NCBI GenBank assembly: GCA_963763135.1
Contig: CAVXNJ010000011.1
Location: 124,001 to 188,000 of the forward strand
From: JANMZO01 sp963763135
GTDB taxonomy: Bacteria > Actinomycetota > Acidimicrobiia > Acidimicrobiales > JANYDT01
DNA: 64,000 bases
Direction of reading: 5' to 3'
Positions 7,812 to 16,787 of this stretch are shown piece by piece (the stretch's first letter is position 1; the number at the start of each line of letters is the position of its first letter). The position numbers were made by a program, and so were the translations under genes. Under the pieces are notes generated by a model that was not told where the DNA came from, searched no databases, and worked only from the letters and a program-made list of their open reading frames with translations.

Positions 7812-8174
7812 TCAGCGGCTCTTCGGTATCGTCGGCTGAAACTCGGTGACACACACTCCATTGATGGTTGGCTGTGGCAACCCCGCCTCGGTGGCGTCGG
7901 CAGTTGGCGCCTCGATGAAGATGCCAGCACCGATCAAGATGACGGCCAGTATGAGCAATATCGTGCTGTCGCCGCCGAAGCGCACGTAGCCGGCGGTCCC
8001 GCTGGGCAGGCGGCATCGGTACGCGCCGCTCGGGTCCTTCCAAGCTCGGCCGGCCAGTGACTTTTCGGCTGTCTGCGTTGATGCCTTGACTGATGGTCGA
8101 GTCGTCTGTGCTGAGGCAGCGACGGGTGTGAGGGTGAGGATCGAAGCAAGAAGAATGGCGGGCATGCGACGCAT
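7812..8174 (-). CDS. Small exported membrane protein, unknown function
   Basis: A 120-residue product starting MRRMPAILLASILTLTP with a Sec-type signal ending in ASA-QTT. A short basic region and a GAYRCRLPSGTAGYVRFGG segment follow, then one strong transmembrane helix (STILLILAVILIGAGIFIEA) and a polar tail containing GVCVTEFQP. GAGGAG precedes the ATG by 6 nt, which favours this start over longer upstream reading. No family recognised. Two cysteines flank the membrane helix. It is convergent with DUF1971. Confidence 0.6.
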   Translation of the reverse strand: MRRMPAILLASILTLTPVAASAQTTRPSVKASTQTAEKSLAGRAWKDPSGAYRCRLPSGTAGYVRFGGDSTILLILAVILIGAGIFIEAPTADATEAGLPQPTINGVCVTEFQPTIPKSR

Positions 8175-8466
8175 GTGACGGCTCCTCGTGGTTGGGAACC
8201 CCATCTGGAGGTTCGTGGGACTTCGATGGGCTTTACGAGGGCGCTCCCGGGAACGTTCATCGCAACGATCGGCGATCACTACAGTCACAGCGCGCGTAGT
8301 TGCCTCGAGATCTCTGATTCAGAAATCGTGCCGCTGTGTCCGTTGCCTCGTCATAGGCCAGCGACTAACCACCGAAGAACGTGACGCCGCCTGCACATCG
8401 CTCCAAGCGAAACGTGGCCGATCAAGTCAGCAATGCCCACCCGAACAGTGCCCGGATGCCGTTGTG

Positions 8467-9396
8467 TCACCAGCGGACGTCTCGAAGTACGTTTGCGGTA
8501 GCGATATAGCCGGCAGCGTCTGGATACGCGAGCCGTGAAAGAAGCAGTCCGGTCGATAGCCGTTCGATAAAGGCCCATTCCCAGATCGCGTCAGCGGCTA
8601 CGCCTGCGACGTCAGCCAGTCGTTGGCACCATGACGCGGCGAGGCTTGGCGCGTTCTCGGCTTGAAGTTCGTTGACCCAACCCCGAAGGGGGATTGCGAG
8701 ATCATGTGCTCGTTCGGAGAGGAGTCCTTCCGGGTCGATCAGCTTGAATCCGGTCGTCGAGCTCGAAAGTACGTTTGTTGGATGGGCGTCACCATGGATC
8801 AGAACGGCCTGCGAAGGGTTGAATGCCTGGCGCCGTTTGTTGATGAACTTCTGCGCTGTTGTGATCGTGTGGTATTCCACGTTGGCCGTGGTTTGGGCCG
8901 ATTCGGTGTTGATGAACTCGTTGAGCCAGTCAAGTTGATCGATGGCGGTTGGTAGAGCGATATCTGGTCGCACTTGACGCCATCCGGCCGCGATTGTTTC
9001 GGCGAGCGTATCGATTTGTCGCTCTACGTCGAAACCGCATTCTGCGAGTGGTCGGCCGAGCCGCTCCAACAACAGGGCCCGGTGCTTGTTGGAATGGTCG
9101 AACACGGCGACGTACGCTTCGGGTCCGACGATTGTGAGTACGTTGAGCTCGCGTTCGTATCCGGAGTAGCCGGTGCCGCCGGCGGGAATGGCGAGCTTGA
9201 CAACGGCTGGACGTCCCTCACGGTCAACCGCGGAAGCGACGAATGCAGCGCTACCTCCTGGCAGGGTTTCGTTGACGTGACAGTCCCAGATTCGCTCCAA
9301 GTCAGCGATGCGGTCTTCGAGCGATTCGAGCCATTCCTGGCCGGCGTCACCGAGGTCGGCTAATCGCTTCCGCACCGGTTCGGATGGTTCAACCAT
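8467..9396 (-). CDS. Aminoglycoside/hydroxyurea antibiotic kinase family (APH(6)-like)
   Basis: A 309-residue protein kinase-fold phosphotransferase. The ATP-binding lobe includes GSAAFVASAVDREGRPAVVK, with the catalytic-lobe Lys in 'AVVKLAIP'. The Brenner-type motif LIHGDAHPTNVL (catalytic Asp) and the metal-binding LIDPEGLL both lie at about residues 225-255. Together with the SERAHDLAIP segment this places it in the APH_6_hur group (streptomycin 6-phosphotransferase and hydroxyurea phosphotransferase relatives). Start chosen at ATG 9396 (MVEPSEPVRKRL). Chromosomal members often have unknown natural substrates, so a resistance phenotype should not be assumed. No operon partners. Confidence 0.85.
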   Translation of the reverse strand: MVEPSEPVRKRLADLGDAGQEWLESLEDRIADLERIWDCHVNETLPGGSAAFVASAVDREGRPAVVKLAIPAGGTGYSGYERELNVLTIVGPEAYVAVFDHSNKHRALLLERLGRPLAECGFDVERQIDTLAETIAAGWRQVRPDIALPTAIDQLDWLNEFINTESAQTTANVEYHTITTAQKFINKRRQAFNPSQAVLIHGDAHPTNVLSSSTTGFKLIDPEGLLSERAHDLAIPLRGWVNELQAENAPSLAASWCQRLADVAGVAADAIWEWAFIERLSTGLLLSRLAYPDAAGYIATANVLRDVRW

Positions 9397-9658
9397 GACC
9401 CCACGATAGGGGCCGGGAGCAGATCGAGTTGCTAGATGTTCTGTACGCATACGATATGAAGATGCGTTCTTCCCGCCGCGGCGTCGCTCGACAGGCCCGT
9501 CGAGCCCGGGTCCGCACAAAGGCTGGTGTTCGTGGGATGTTGTGGGCTCAGTCGAACTTCGGAGGCGTCGAACAACTTCCGCGTGACCAGCCCGGCCGCA
9601 TCTGGCTGGTGTGGTGGTTGGTGTGGCGCCGATTCGATGAACCGGTCATTGTTGGCCC

Positions 9659-10081
9659 ATGAACCCAGACCAACAATCAGCAATAGCGGAGTTGCTTGCC
9701 GTGCACGATCAAGAACGAACAGCGCATCTCACGACTGACGTCGAGGCGATGATGCTTCACCAGGCCGATGAGTTCATCGCGACAGTCGAAGGCCACGTGC
9801 ACAGGCTGACCGGTGAACAGATGCGGGCAATCTTCATTCAAGCGTTCGAAGGCGCCGAATACTTCGCCTTCGACGATATCGAACCGCCCATCATCCGCCC
9901 GTCAACAGATGGTTCCATGGCCTGGATGGCAGTCAACATCCGGGTTCGGAAAACGCAAACCAGTGTGTCAGGTGAACAACACGAACGAAACTTCATCTCC
10001 ACAGGAATCTGGACCTACGCGCGCCGCGATGGCACCTGGCAACGTACTGGATCGAGCGGCCACAGCCGCAACGAGGATTGA
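9659..10081 (+). CDS. SnoaL/NTF2-like domain protein
   Basis: A 140-residue NTF2-like cone fold. The pattern fits: N-terminal helix (IAELLAVHDQERTAHLTTDVEAMM), HQADEFIATVEGHVHRLTGEQMRAIF, strand-rich middle (AEYFAFDDIEPPII), and a final ISTGIWTYARRDGTWQRTG strand pair. Such proteins bind or isomerise small hydrophobic ligands, but no catalytic residue set can be named. The ATG start lies just after a GTTGGCCC stretch, and no strong Shine-Dalgarno sequence is visible. Convergent with the methyltransferase at 10097. The 262 bases upstream contain no convincing gene. Confidence 0.65.
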   Translation: MNPDQQSAIAELLAVHDQERTAHLTTDVEAMMLHQADEFIATVEGHVHRLTGEQMRAIFIQAFEGAEYFAFDDIEPPIIRPSTDGSMAWMAVNIRVRKTQTSVSGEQHERNFISTGIWTYARRDGTWQRTGSSGHSRNED

Positions 10082-10096
10082 CCCCACAGCCGAGGT

Positions 10097-10810
10097 TCAA
10101 CTGCCCCTCGGGCGGGTGCGAGAGTGACTTCTCAACCATCTACGTCGACGCTGCAGTGGCTCGCGGCGCACGTAGATGTGGAGATCGTCGTTGAAGCCCC
10201 GCCAGTGCGGCAACTCGATGGTTTGCACTCGACGCCATAGGGGTTCGATGTCACAGATGCATGGTGCGGTGTCTACGTCGTACTGGCACTGCATGCAGTG
10301 CGCCAAGTCGCCAAGACGAGCGTGAAAAACATCGTCGCCGGTGCGCCCGCCCGGCCCTTCCCCGACGTAGGCGAGGCGCGTTCCCCCGGCCGAATGGAAA
10401 CGCTCACACGCCTCTGCTGCCCACATTTCATTCTTGGTTGGCCAAACCAGGAGGAGCGTACGTTGCCCATACCCGGCGACGGCAGTGTGGTCGCCGCGCT
10501 CTACTGGATGCCATGGCAGGTTGCCGGCAAACCACGGGTTCTTCGCCGATGGCGGCGGTTCGACATCGAAGGCAACGACATCCACGGAGCGGTCGTGCAG
10601 CAGGCGGGCCCAATAGCCCGTACCGGCGCCGATCTCCACAACACCGTGAGGTGCATGGTGTTTGATGGCATCGAGGGCGGCGGACGTGGGCACGGCGAAG
10701 CCGTATGCGGCAATGATTCTGTTCCGCTCATTGTCGTCGTCGTCGGATGCCTCGGAGAACGCCTTGAGCATGGGGTTGTCTTCCCCGCGTGGTTCTGAGC
10801 GATCCGTCAT
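10097..10810 (-). CDS. Class I SAM-dependent methyltransferase-like protein
   Basis: A 237-residue protein. Motif I is GVVEIGAGTGYWARLLHDR and the following acidic strand is VDVVAFDVEPP, giving a clear SAM-binding Rossmann start. TLLLVWPTKNEMWAAEACERF occupies the motif IV region. CMQCQYDVDTAPCICD (about residues 170-185) has four cysteines and could bind metal; its role is not known. The substrate cannot be assigned. The ATG overlaps the stop of the upstream thioredoxin gene (ATGA), so the two form an operon. Confidence 0.75.
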   Translation of the reverse strand: MTDRSEPRGEDNPMLKAFSEASDDDDNERNRIIAAYGFAVPTSAALDAIKHHAPHGVVEIGAGTGYWARLLHDRSVDVVAFDVEPPPSAKNPWFAGNLPWHPVERGDHTAVAGYGQRTLLLVWPTKNEMWAAEACERFHSAGGTRLAYVGEGPGGRTGDDVFHARLGDLAHCMQCQYDVDTAPCICDIEPLWRRVQTIELPHWRGFNDDLHIYVRREPLQRRRRWLRSHSRTRPRGS

Positions 10811-11316
10811 ACAGCCGCCATCGCAGTGCTGATGGCAGTTGCTTCAAGGTGTCCTTCGAATCGGGCCGTTTCTCGTCCCTCGTCGTTGAAGATGATCATG
10901 CTCGGGATGATGTCGATCGAAAAATAGTCAACGAGTCGGTCATATTCCGTCGTTGCTACCTGTATGCGTCCAATGCTTCGACCCTTGAAGAAACGACGCG
11001 CATCGGTGTTAGTCGCGAAAGAGCCGACCGCAACCACGTTCGCCTCGAGTTCAGTCGACTCTCGCAGGACGTCGATTTCGTCGGCGCAGACTGTGCATCC
11101 GGGTGTCCAGAACCATAGAACGGTCGGCTTTTTGCTTGAGGTGTACTCGCCAAGGTCTCGTTGATCACCGGAGCGTAGGTCGATGACCGGATACGCGGGT
11201 ATTTCGCCGCGCGAGTGTTCGCTTTTCGGCCGGGTGAAGTAGACGATTAACGAAACCGCTGCGATTGCGACGAGCAACAACGTTGCGTTCCGCCGAGGCC
11301 GGGTGGTCGTGAACAT
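10807..11316 (-). CDS. Membrane-anchored thioredoxin-like (TlpA/ResA-type) protein
   Basis: A 169-residue protein with an N-terminal anchor (LLLVAIAAVSLIVYFT, about residues 11-26) and a periplasm-facing thioredoxin fold. The active site is WFWTPGCTVCADE, a CxxC motif. IDIIPSMIIFNDEGRE contains the conserved cis-proline region. It probably reduces or oxidises extracytoplasmic thiols, for example in cytochrome maturation. AAGGAG lies 9 nt before ATG 11316, so this start is preferred over the GTG seven codons upstream. It is translationally coupled to the downstream methyltransferase gene. Confidence 0.82.
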   Translation of the reverse strand: MFTTTRPRRNATLLLVAIAAVSLIVYFTRPKSEHSRGEIPAYPVIDLRSGDQRDLGEYTSSKKPTVLWFWTPGCTVCADEIDVLRESTELEANVVAVGSFATNTDARRFFKGRSIGRIQVATTEYDRLVDYFSIDIIPSMIIFNDEGRETARFEGHLEATAISTAMAAV

Positions 11317-11475
11317 TCCTGCGGACTCCTTCTGCACGACTTCCCCCGTTCCTAACGTAATGGAACTAGACGGTTCGTAGGACCATCCGATCGCGGGGAG
11401 CTGGGGGTTGGCGAAGCGTTGGACGGCTATGCGCAGCTCGTCGGGGTCGGGTCTTGCATCAATCAGTCTTCGTTG

Positions 11476-11498
11476 ATACCCTAGGGGGGTACCCTATA
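11476..11498. promoter_or_regulatory. CsoR-type copper operator
   Basis: The segment has a G6 tract flanked by TACCC/GGGTA half-sites. Read on the minus strand it gives TACCCCCCTAGGGTAT, the form well known for CsoR-family operators. It lies about 190 nt upstream of the copper ATPase gene. No csoR gene is visible in the window, so the regulator must be encoded elsewhere. The rest of the 11317-11690 gap shows no gene. Confidence 0.6.
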
Positions 11499-11690
11499 CC
11501 CGTCCTTCGGGGAAGGTTGAGGGAAAGAGCAACCGGTGCCGCCTTACGGGTAGCTCCGGAGGTGGTTGAGCCCACGGATGCTCAGTCGCCCGACACCGAT
11601 GCTGGATAACCACAACCCCAGAGACCTCACAAGAGACGACCCCCAGAACCAACGCAGTGGCCCTACGGGGCCGGAAAGTGAGCAAAGCCG

Positions 11691-13904
11691 ATGGAACACG
11701 AGCACAGCCAACATCGCGGTAGCGGTGGCCTCGCCCTAGAGCCTCCACGGACCGTTGCTGCCGAACCGTCGGTGCGCCACGCCGGGTCCGACAGGCAGGT
11801 CAGTCACCAAGAACATGGCGGTCACCAAGAACATGGCGGTCACCAAGAACATGGCGGTCATCAAGAACATGGTGGTCATCAAGAACATGGTGGTCATCAA
11901 GAACATGGTGGTCATCAAGAACATGGTGGTCATCAAGAACATGGTGGTCACGCGGAGGTGTTCCGTCGCCGTTTCTGGATCAGCCTTCTGCTGACGTTCC
12001 CGATCGTCATCACGAGCCACATGGTGATGGATTGGCTCGGCTACAACCTGTCGTTCCCCGGGACCCCGTGGGTAGGCCCAACGTTCGGCACCGTGGTGTT
12101 CTTCTGGGGCGGCTGGCCGTTCCTTGCCGGAGGGTGGGCCGAGCTTAAGGGGCGCCGCCCGGGCATGATGCTGCTCATCACCATGGCGATCACGGTGTCG
12201 TATTCGGCGTCGCTGGCGAACTCGCTCCATTGGTTCGACCAGGAGTTCTGGTGGGAGCTTGGGGCGCTGATCAGCATCATGCTGCTTGGCCACTGGCAGG
12301 AGATGAAGGCGCTCGGTCAGGCCCAGGACGCTCTCGCTGCGCTGGCTGCGCTGCTCCCTGACGAAGCGGACCGCGTGAACGCGGACGGCACGGTGCAAGT
12401 CGTTCCTATCGCCGACCTGACGATCGGCGATGTCGTGCTCGTCCGCTCGGGTGCCCGAGTGCCCGCTGATGGGGCTATCACCGACGGGGCGGTGGAGCTG
12501 GACGAATCAATGATCACCGGCGAGTCGCGTCCGGTTGCGAAATCTGTTGGGGACCGGGTGGTAGCCGGGACGGTGTCCACGGATTCGTCGATTCGAGTAC
12601 GTGTCGAGGCGGTCGGGGCTGATACCACTCTGGCCGGTATCCAACGCCTCGTCAGCGAGGCGCAAGCGTCTCGGTCCCGAGCTCAGGCTCTCGCTGATCG
12701 GGCGGCGGCGCTGCTGTTTTACGTGGCCGTGGCCGCGGCGGTCGTGACGTTTCTCGGGTGGTGGGCGGCAGGCAACGTGAGCCGCGGTGTGACGTTGACC
12801 GTGGGCGTGCTCGTTATCAGTTGCCCACACGCGCTCGGGCTGGCCATCCCGTTGGTCACGTCGCTGTCTTCCGGAATGGCCGCACGTTCGGGGATCTTGG
12901 TGAAGGATCGTCTGGCGTTGGAGCGCATGCGCACTGTTGATGCCGTGCTGTTCGACAAGACCGGCACGCTCACCAAGGGCGAGCACGCCGTTGTTGGCAT
13001 CACGACCGTCCGGGACTGGACGGAGGACGAACTGCTTCGTATCGCCGGCGGAGTCGAGAGCGACTCCGAACATCCACTCGCGAGGGCCATCGTGCGCGCC
13101 GCACACGAACGAGGCGATTTAGCCGCGGGAACCGGTTTCCGGTCGCTGACGGGTCGAGGCGTCGAGGCGACCATTGACGGTCAGCCGTACGCGGTCGGTG
13201 GCCCCGCACTTCTTCGTGAACGAGACCTCAACGAACCGGCCGAGATTACGACCGACACCGACATGTGGCGGGGTCGTGGCGCTTCGATCCTTTACCTCGT
13301 CAACCATGACAGGGTCGTCGGCGCACTCGCTCTTGAAGACGACATCCGACCCGAAGCCCGCGAAGCCGTGCGGGTGCTGCAAGCCATGGGGCGCCGGGTC
13401 ATCATGATCACGGGCGACGCCAGTCAGGTGGCGGAAGCCGTGGGGGCAGATCTCGGCGTCGACGAAGTGATGTCCGAAGTTCTTCCGGAGGACAAAGACG
13501 CCAAAGTCGCCGAACTCCAGGCCCGAGGTCTGTCGGTCGCCATGGTTGGTGACGGGGTCAATGACGCTCCCGCACTCGCTCGGGCCGACGTCGGTCTCGC
13601 CATCGGAGCGGGAACCGACGTCGCCATCGAATCAGCGGGTGTGATCCTCGCCGGTTCCGACCCTCGTGGCGTCGTCTCGGTCATCAAGCTGTCCCGGGCG
13701 AGCTATCGCAAGATGATCCAGAACCTCACGTGGGCTGCGGGGTACAACATCGTCGCCATCCCGCTGGCCGGTGGCGCGATGGCGTGGGCCGGTTTCACGC
13801 TGCCGCCGGCAGTAGGTGCGCTGTTGATGAGCGTTTCCACGATCGTGGTCGCGCTCAACGCGCAACTACTGCGGCGAGTTGACCTCCGTCCGGGTACGCC
13901 GTGA
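11691..13904 (+). CDS. copB: CopB-type (P1B-3) copper-translocating P-type ATPase
   Basis: A 737-residue heavy-metal ATPase. The N-terminus is a His-rich metal-binding tail with eight HQEHGG repeats instead of a CxxC ferredoxin-like domain. The core contains TGES (actuator), SCPHALGLAIP (transmembrane metal site), DKTGTLTKGE (phosphorylation Asp), SEHPLARAI (nucleotide domain HP) and GDGVNDAPALA. CPH rather than CPC, together with a His-rich N-terminus, is the signature of subgroup P1B-3, which exports Cu(II) or Cu(I)/Ag(I). About seven or eight membrane segments are evident. The ATG is preceded by GTGAGC only weakly. A CsoR-type operator lies upstream at 11476-11498. Confidence 0.93.
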   Translation: MEHEHSQHRGSGGLALEPPRTVAAEPSVRHAGSDRQVSHQEHGGHQEHGGHQEHGGHQEHGGHQEHGGHQEHGGHQEHGGHQEHGGHAEVFRRRFWISLLLTFPIVITSHMVMDWLGYNLSFPGTPWVGPTFGTVVFFWGGWPFLAGGWAELKGRRPGMMLLITMAITVSYSASLANSLHWFDQEFWWELGALISIMLLGHWQEMKALGQAQDALAALAALLPDEADRVNADGTVQVVPIADLTIGDVVLVRSGARVPADGAITDGAVELDESMITGESRPVAKSVGDRVVAGTVSTDSSIRVRVEAVGADTTLAGIQRLVSEAQASRSRAQALADRAAALLFYVAVAAAVVTFLGWWAAGNVSRGVTLTVGVLVISCPHALGLAIPLVTSLSSGMAARSGILVKDRLALERMRTVDAVLFDKTGTLTKGEHAVVGITTVRDWTEDELLRIAGGVESDSEHPLARAIVRAAHERGDLAAGTGFRSLTGRGVEATIDGQPYAVGGPALLRERDLNEPAEITTDTDMWRGRGASILYLVNHDRVVGALALEDDIRPEAREAVRVLQAMGRRVIMITGDASQVAEAVGADLGVDEVMSEVLPEDKDAKVAELQARGLSVAMVGDGVNDAPALARADVGLAIGAGTDVAIESAGVILAGSDPRGVVSVIKLSRASYRKMIQNLTWAAGYNIVAIPLAGGAMAWAGFTLPPAVGALLMSVSTIVVALNAQLLRRVDLRPGTP
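11805..11948 (+). repeat. Eight tandem 18-bp repeats encoding HQEHGG
   Basis: Eight exact-length in-frame units in the copB N-terminus. The first three have the CAC/GGC codon version, the last five the CAT/GGT version, so each subtype looks homogenised. This suggests recent slippage or unequal recombination and probable copy-number variation between strains. Confidence 0.9.
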
Positions 13905-14114
13905 CCCGGCCTCCGATTTTGATGGTGCGCCGGGCGTCTTGTGTCGGACGTGGGCGCGTGCATCGCAGGTGTGAGAGGACGATGCTTCATCAAAAAACTC
14001 TGTGAGTGGCGATTTCGGAGAGATGTGTGGAAGCATGTGCCCATCAGGTGCTCCTCCTGAGACGGCACACCCGCTGTTGGGTCGGTCGCCACTTCCCCCC
14101 TCGTCAGGACTCCT

Positions 14115-15281
14115 ATGCGCCCACGGCACCTGCTCGCCGTTTTCTTCGTCGTCGTGCCCTCGACGGCGCTCGCCACGATCCCAGCCCCGGCGTCGTCGCT
14201 GCAGGCCCAGTCGGCTTCCCCACAGGAGCCGTCGGGGCCGTGGGCGAAGTTCGATGAACGGCTGAAGGGCGAAGCGCTCTATCGAGATGCGTCGGCCGGA
14301 GATCTCGAGTCAGTCCGCAGCATCGTGCAGGGCGGCGGCAACGTGAATTGGCGGATGTCCTACGGTGAGACGCCGCTGATGGGTGCGGCGGGGAGCGGGA
14401 ACGCTGAGGTCGTCCGCTTCCTGCTTGCCCAGGGCGCCGATCCTTCAGCCCGCGATGACAAAGGGCGCAGTGCGCTCGACATCGCCAAAGCGCTCGGCCT
14501 GCGAAACATCGTGGACGTTCTCCAGCCGGCGGCACCGACGACTGCGGTGGCTGCGGTCGTGGTACCGACCACGCCTCCCGTCAAGCCGACAGTGGCGGCC
14601 AAGGTGACGCCAAAGACAACCACGACCAAGGCGACGTCCAAGAAGGCCCCCAAGACGACGCCCACGGCGAAGCCTGCGTCGAAGGCGCCCACCGGTTCGG
14701 TGCCGTGGCCCGCATTCGGCCGCTACGTGGTCGGTGAGAAGGTCCAGTTCCTGCTCTCCACCGGGTGGCGCACGGGCACGCTCAGCGAAGTCGGGGTGCC
14801 GGGTACCGGGGCCACTGACCGTGCGGAGGTGTACGAGCGCAAGTACCGCATCGTCGACGATCGCTACGCCGACGCCGGGAACTGGTACGACTGGGGCAGC
14901 GTTGCCGGTCTCACACGCGAACAGTTCTGGACCGGGTTCTTCGTCGGCGACTGGAAGCTTGGTGAGGTCATGGCGGTGAACACACAGGTGAAAGGCAACG
15001 TCGAGGAGACCGAGTTCTCCTACGGCACGGCCACCGACGCGCTTCGCGTGTCGGCCGATGGCACGTACCGGTGGAAGCCGTTGGGCGGCCGGGAGATCGT
15101 GGGTCGCTGGACCGCGGCGCCGGACGGTCCGGGCGTCGTGCTGCAGCGCGGCGTTGGCGGCGCCAACTGGACGTTCCGAAACGAGACCAATGCGACGGAG
15201 GAGAACATCCGAGCACTGCAGACCGCGCGCCTGACGACACCGGGCAAGATGAGCATCGCAGCCAAGCGCCCCCGGCGCTGA
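14115..15281 (+). CDS. Exported ankyrin-repeat protein
   Basis: A 388-residue protein with a signal peptide (HLLAVFFVVVPSTALA). About two ankyrin repeats follow (residues 55-135: LYRDASAGDLESVRSIVQGG, then GETPLMGAAGSGNAEVVRFL, then KGRSALDIAKALG). Next is a long Thr/Lys/Pro/Ala linker (about 140-190) and a C-terminal beta-rich domain of about 190 residues with many Trp and Tyr. That domain (GRYVVGEKVQFLL, YRWKPLGGREIVGRW) is not recognised. The ankyrin units suggest protein-protein contact outside the cell membrane. It stands alone between the copper ATPase and the DUF2892 gene. Confidence 0.75.
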   Translation: MRPRHLLAVFFVVVPSTALATIPAPASSLQAQSASPQEPSGPWAKFDERLKGEALYRDASAGDLESVRSIVQGGGNVNWRMSYGETPLMGAAGSGNAEVVRFLLAQGADPSARDDKGRSALDIAKALGLRNIVDVLQPAAPTTAVAAVVVPTTPPVKPTVAAKVTPKTTTTKATSKKAPKTTPTAKPASKAPTGSVPWPAFGRYVVGEKVQFLLSTGWRTGTLSEVGVPGTGATDRAEVYERKYRIVDDRYADAGNWYDWGSVAGLTREQFWTGFFVGDWKLGEVMAVNTQVKGNVEETEFSYGTATDALRVSADGTYRWKPLGGREIVGRWTAAPDGPGVVLQRGVGGANWTFRNETNATEENIRALQTARLTTPGKMSIAAKRPRR

Positions 15282-15454
15282 ACGGGGAAACGGGAACCTG
15301 CCCTGCAACGGCTTATATCGGTCCCGGAGCCGACTGACGCGTCGGGGGTGAAGCCTTTCACCATCGGGAGCCCCGAGGTGCTCGTGTGCGGTGGACGGCC
15401 AACGACTGCCGGGAGACCGTCGATGAATTTGCCGGAACAGTTTCGGTCTTGAAC

Positions 15455-15474
15455 GTATACCCTATGGGGTATAC
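15455..15474. promoter_or_regulatory. CsoR/CstR-type operator (GTATACCC-N4-GGGTATAC)
   Basis: A perfect 8-bp inverted repeat with spacer TATG, 24 nt upstream of the DUF2892 start, so it probably overlaps the promoter. The TATACCC...GGGTATA form is characteristic of CsoR-family repressors, including persulfide-sensing CstR. The downstream YgaP-like membrane domain favours a sulfur-responsive regulator over copper, by inference. Confidence 0.6.
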
Positions 15475-15497
15475 TTTTGAGGTTGAAAGGAACTCTC

Positions 15498-15743
15498 ATG
15501 GAAACACAAGGAACAATCGCCAGTGGTCGAAACGTCGGCGGATGGCCCCTCGAACGGGTCCTGTTCGCTATGGCCGGTACTGTGACGCTGATCAGCGCAC
15601 TTCTGGGTGCGATAGTGAGCCCGTGGTTCCTGGTTCTCACGGCATTCGTCGGTGTGAACCAGTGGTCCTACGTGCTCTTTGGCGCATGCCCCGCTTCGCT
15701 CGTTCTCAGTCGGTTCGGGGTGTCCCGGCAGTGTCGTTGGTGA
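15498..15743 (+). CDS. DUF2892 (YgaP-type membrane) protein
   Basis: An 81-residue integral membrane protein with two hydrophobic helices (LERVLFAMAGTVTLISALLG and SPWFLVLTAFVGVNQWSYVLFG). The GACPASLVLSRFG ending is typical of DUF2892, the domain found behind rhodanese in YgaP and as stand-alone genes in sulfide/persulfide operons. GAAAGGA precedes ATG 15498. The CsoR/CstR-like operator upstream fits a role in reactive-sulfur homeostasis. Three rhodanese genes occur elsewhere in the window, but none is adjacent. Convergent with the dehalogenase gene. Confidence 0.82.
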   Translation: METQGTIASGRNVGGWPLERVLFAMAGTVTLISALLGAIVSPWFLVLTAFVGVNQWSYVLFGACPASLVLSRFGVSRQCRW

Positions 15744-15791
15744 GTCGGTGCAGGGACGCAGGGTGCCGCAACGCACATCCAGGTGCAGTCG

Positions 15792-16787
15792 CTACGTCTT
15801 GATGTGGTTGAGGACGTAGCGGGCGACGAGGTCTCCGTGGGTGTCTTGGAGGAAGTGGCCGGCGTCGTCGATGGCGTCCCAGGTGGAGTGAGGGATGAGG
15901 TGGTGCCATTGCTGTCCCCAGGCACCGGTGAAGACCTCGTCGGCGAGGCCCCAGACGAAATGGACGGGTAGGGAGGTGGCGTTGATTGTGGCGAAATGGG
16001 CTGCCTGTACGTCGCCGTTGCCACGTGCGTGGTCGTGGATGGGGATCGAGAGCGGGAACTGGCGGGGTCCGGTGACACCTGCGTCTCCGAGCCCGGCGAA
16101 TGGGGCGTCGTAGGCGGAGCGGATTTCCTCCGCTGCTGGTGTAAGCGTCTGGCTCTGGCCTTGGAAGATCGGAAGCAGCGCGTCTTGCGGTGTGGCGCGT
16201 CGGGTCGCGACCGTCATCATCGTTCCCCAACCGAAGCGCTCGGGGACGTTGTCGCGGAACATGCCCCCCGGTTGGTTCTGGGTGATCCAGTTCCGGATCG
16301 CGGGGGTGTAGTCGAAGGTGTCGTGGTGCAGCCAGGTGTTCATGATCACAAGTCGCGAGAACCGTTCGGGCATGGTGGCGGCCTGGGCCAGGCCGGTGGG
16401 GCCGCCCCAGTCCTGCACGAACATCGTGATGTTTCGAAGATCGAGCTGTTGAATCAGCGCGCTGAGGTTCGCGCTGTGACGTGCGATGTTGTACCAGCCC
16501 GGCTCGGTGACCTTGTCGCTGCGACCGAAGCCGATGTGATCGGGAGCGATGCAGCGAAAGCCGGCATCGCGCATGGACACGATGACTTTGCGATACAGGT
16601 AGCTCCAGGTCGGCATGCCATGGACCATCAATGCCACCGGACCATCGGCGGGGCCTTCGTCGACGTACGCCATACGCAATCCGTCGATGTCGAGATAGTG
16701 CGGCTCGAAGGGAAAGTCGGCCAGATTGTCGAAGTTGGCGTCGGGCGTGCGTAGGAAGGGCGGCGTGGAGCTGTTCATCGCGGTCAT
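15792..16787 (-). CDS. Haloalkane dehalogenase-like alpha/beta hydrolase
   Basis: A 331-residue alpha/beta hydrolase close to haloalkane dehalogenases. The oxyanion/halide region reads HGMPTWSYLYRK. The nucleophile elbow is FVQDWGG (Asp nucleophile followed by the halide-binding Trp), and AGHFLQD supplies the catalytic His near the C-terminus. The Asp nucleophile and adjacent Trp separate it from esterases. An epoxide hydrolase-like activity remains possible. The ATG overlaps the stop of the DUF1330 gene (ATGA), so the two are co-transcribed, probably under the divergent TetR. Confidence 0.82.
   Translation of the reverse strand: MTAMNSSTPPFLRTPDANFDNLADFPFEPHYLDIDGLRMAYVDEGPADGPVALMVHGMPTWSYLYRKVIVSMRDAGFRCIAPDHIGFGRSDKVTEPGWYNIARHSANLSALIQQLDLRNITMFVQDWGGPTGLAQAATMPERFSRLVIMNTWLHHDTFDYTPAIRNWITQNQPGGMFRDNVPERFGWGTMMTVATRRATPQDALLPIFQGQSQTLTPAAEEIRSAYDAPFAGLGDAGVTGPRQFPLSIPIHDHARGNGDVQAAHFATINATSLPVHFVWGLADEVFTGAWGQQWHHLIPHSTWDAIDDAGHFLQDTHGDLVARYVLNHIKT

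Noticed and set aside
9429..9662. 77-codon plus-strand ORF before the SnoaL gene
   Set aside because: Arg-rich composition, no domain and no ribosome-binding site.
11805..11948. Possible CRISPR array
   Set aside because: The 18-bp units are contiguous with no spacers and are in-frame protein repeats.
11736..12398. Long minus-strand ORF with MFLMTT repeats
   Set aside because: It is the antisense of the HQEHGG repeat coding of copB and has no independent domain.
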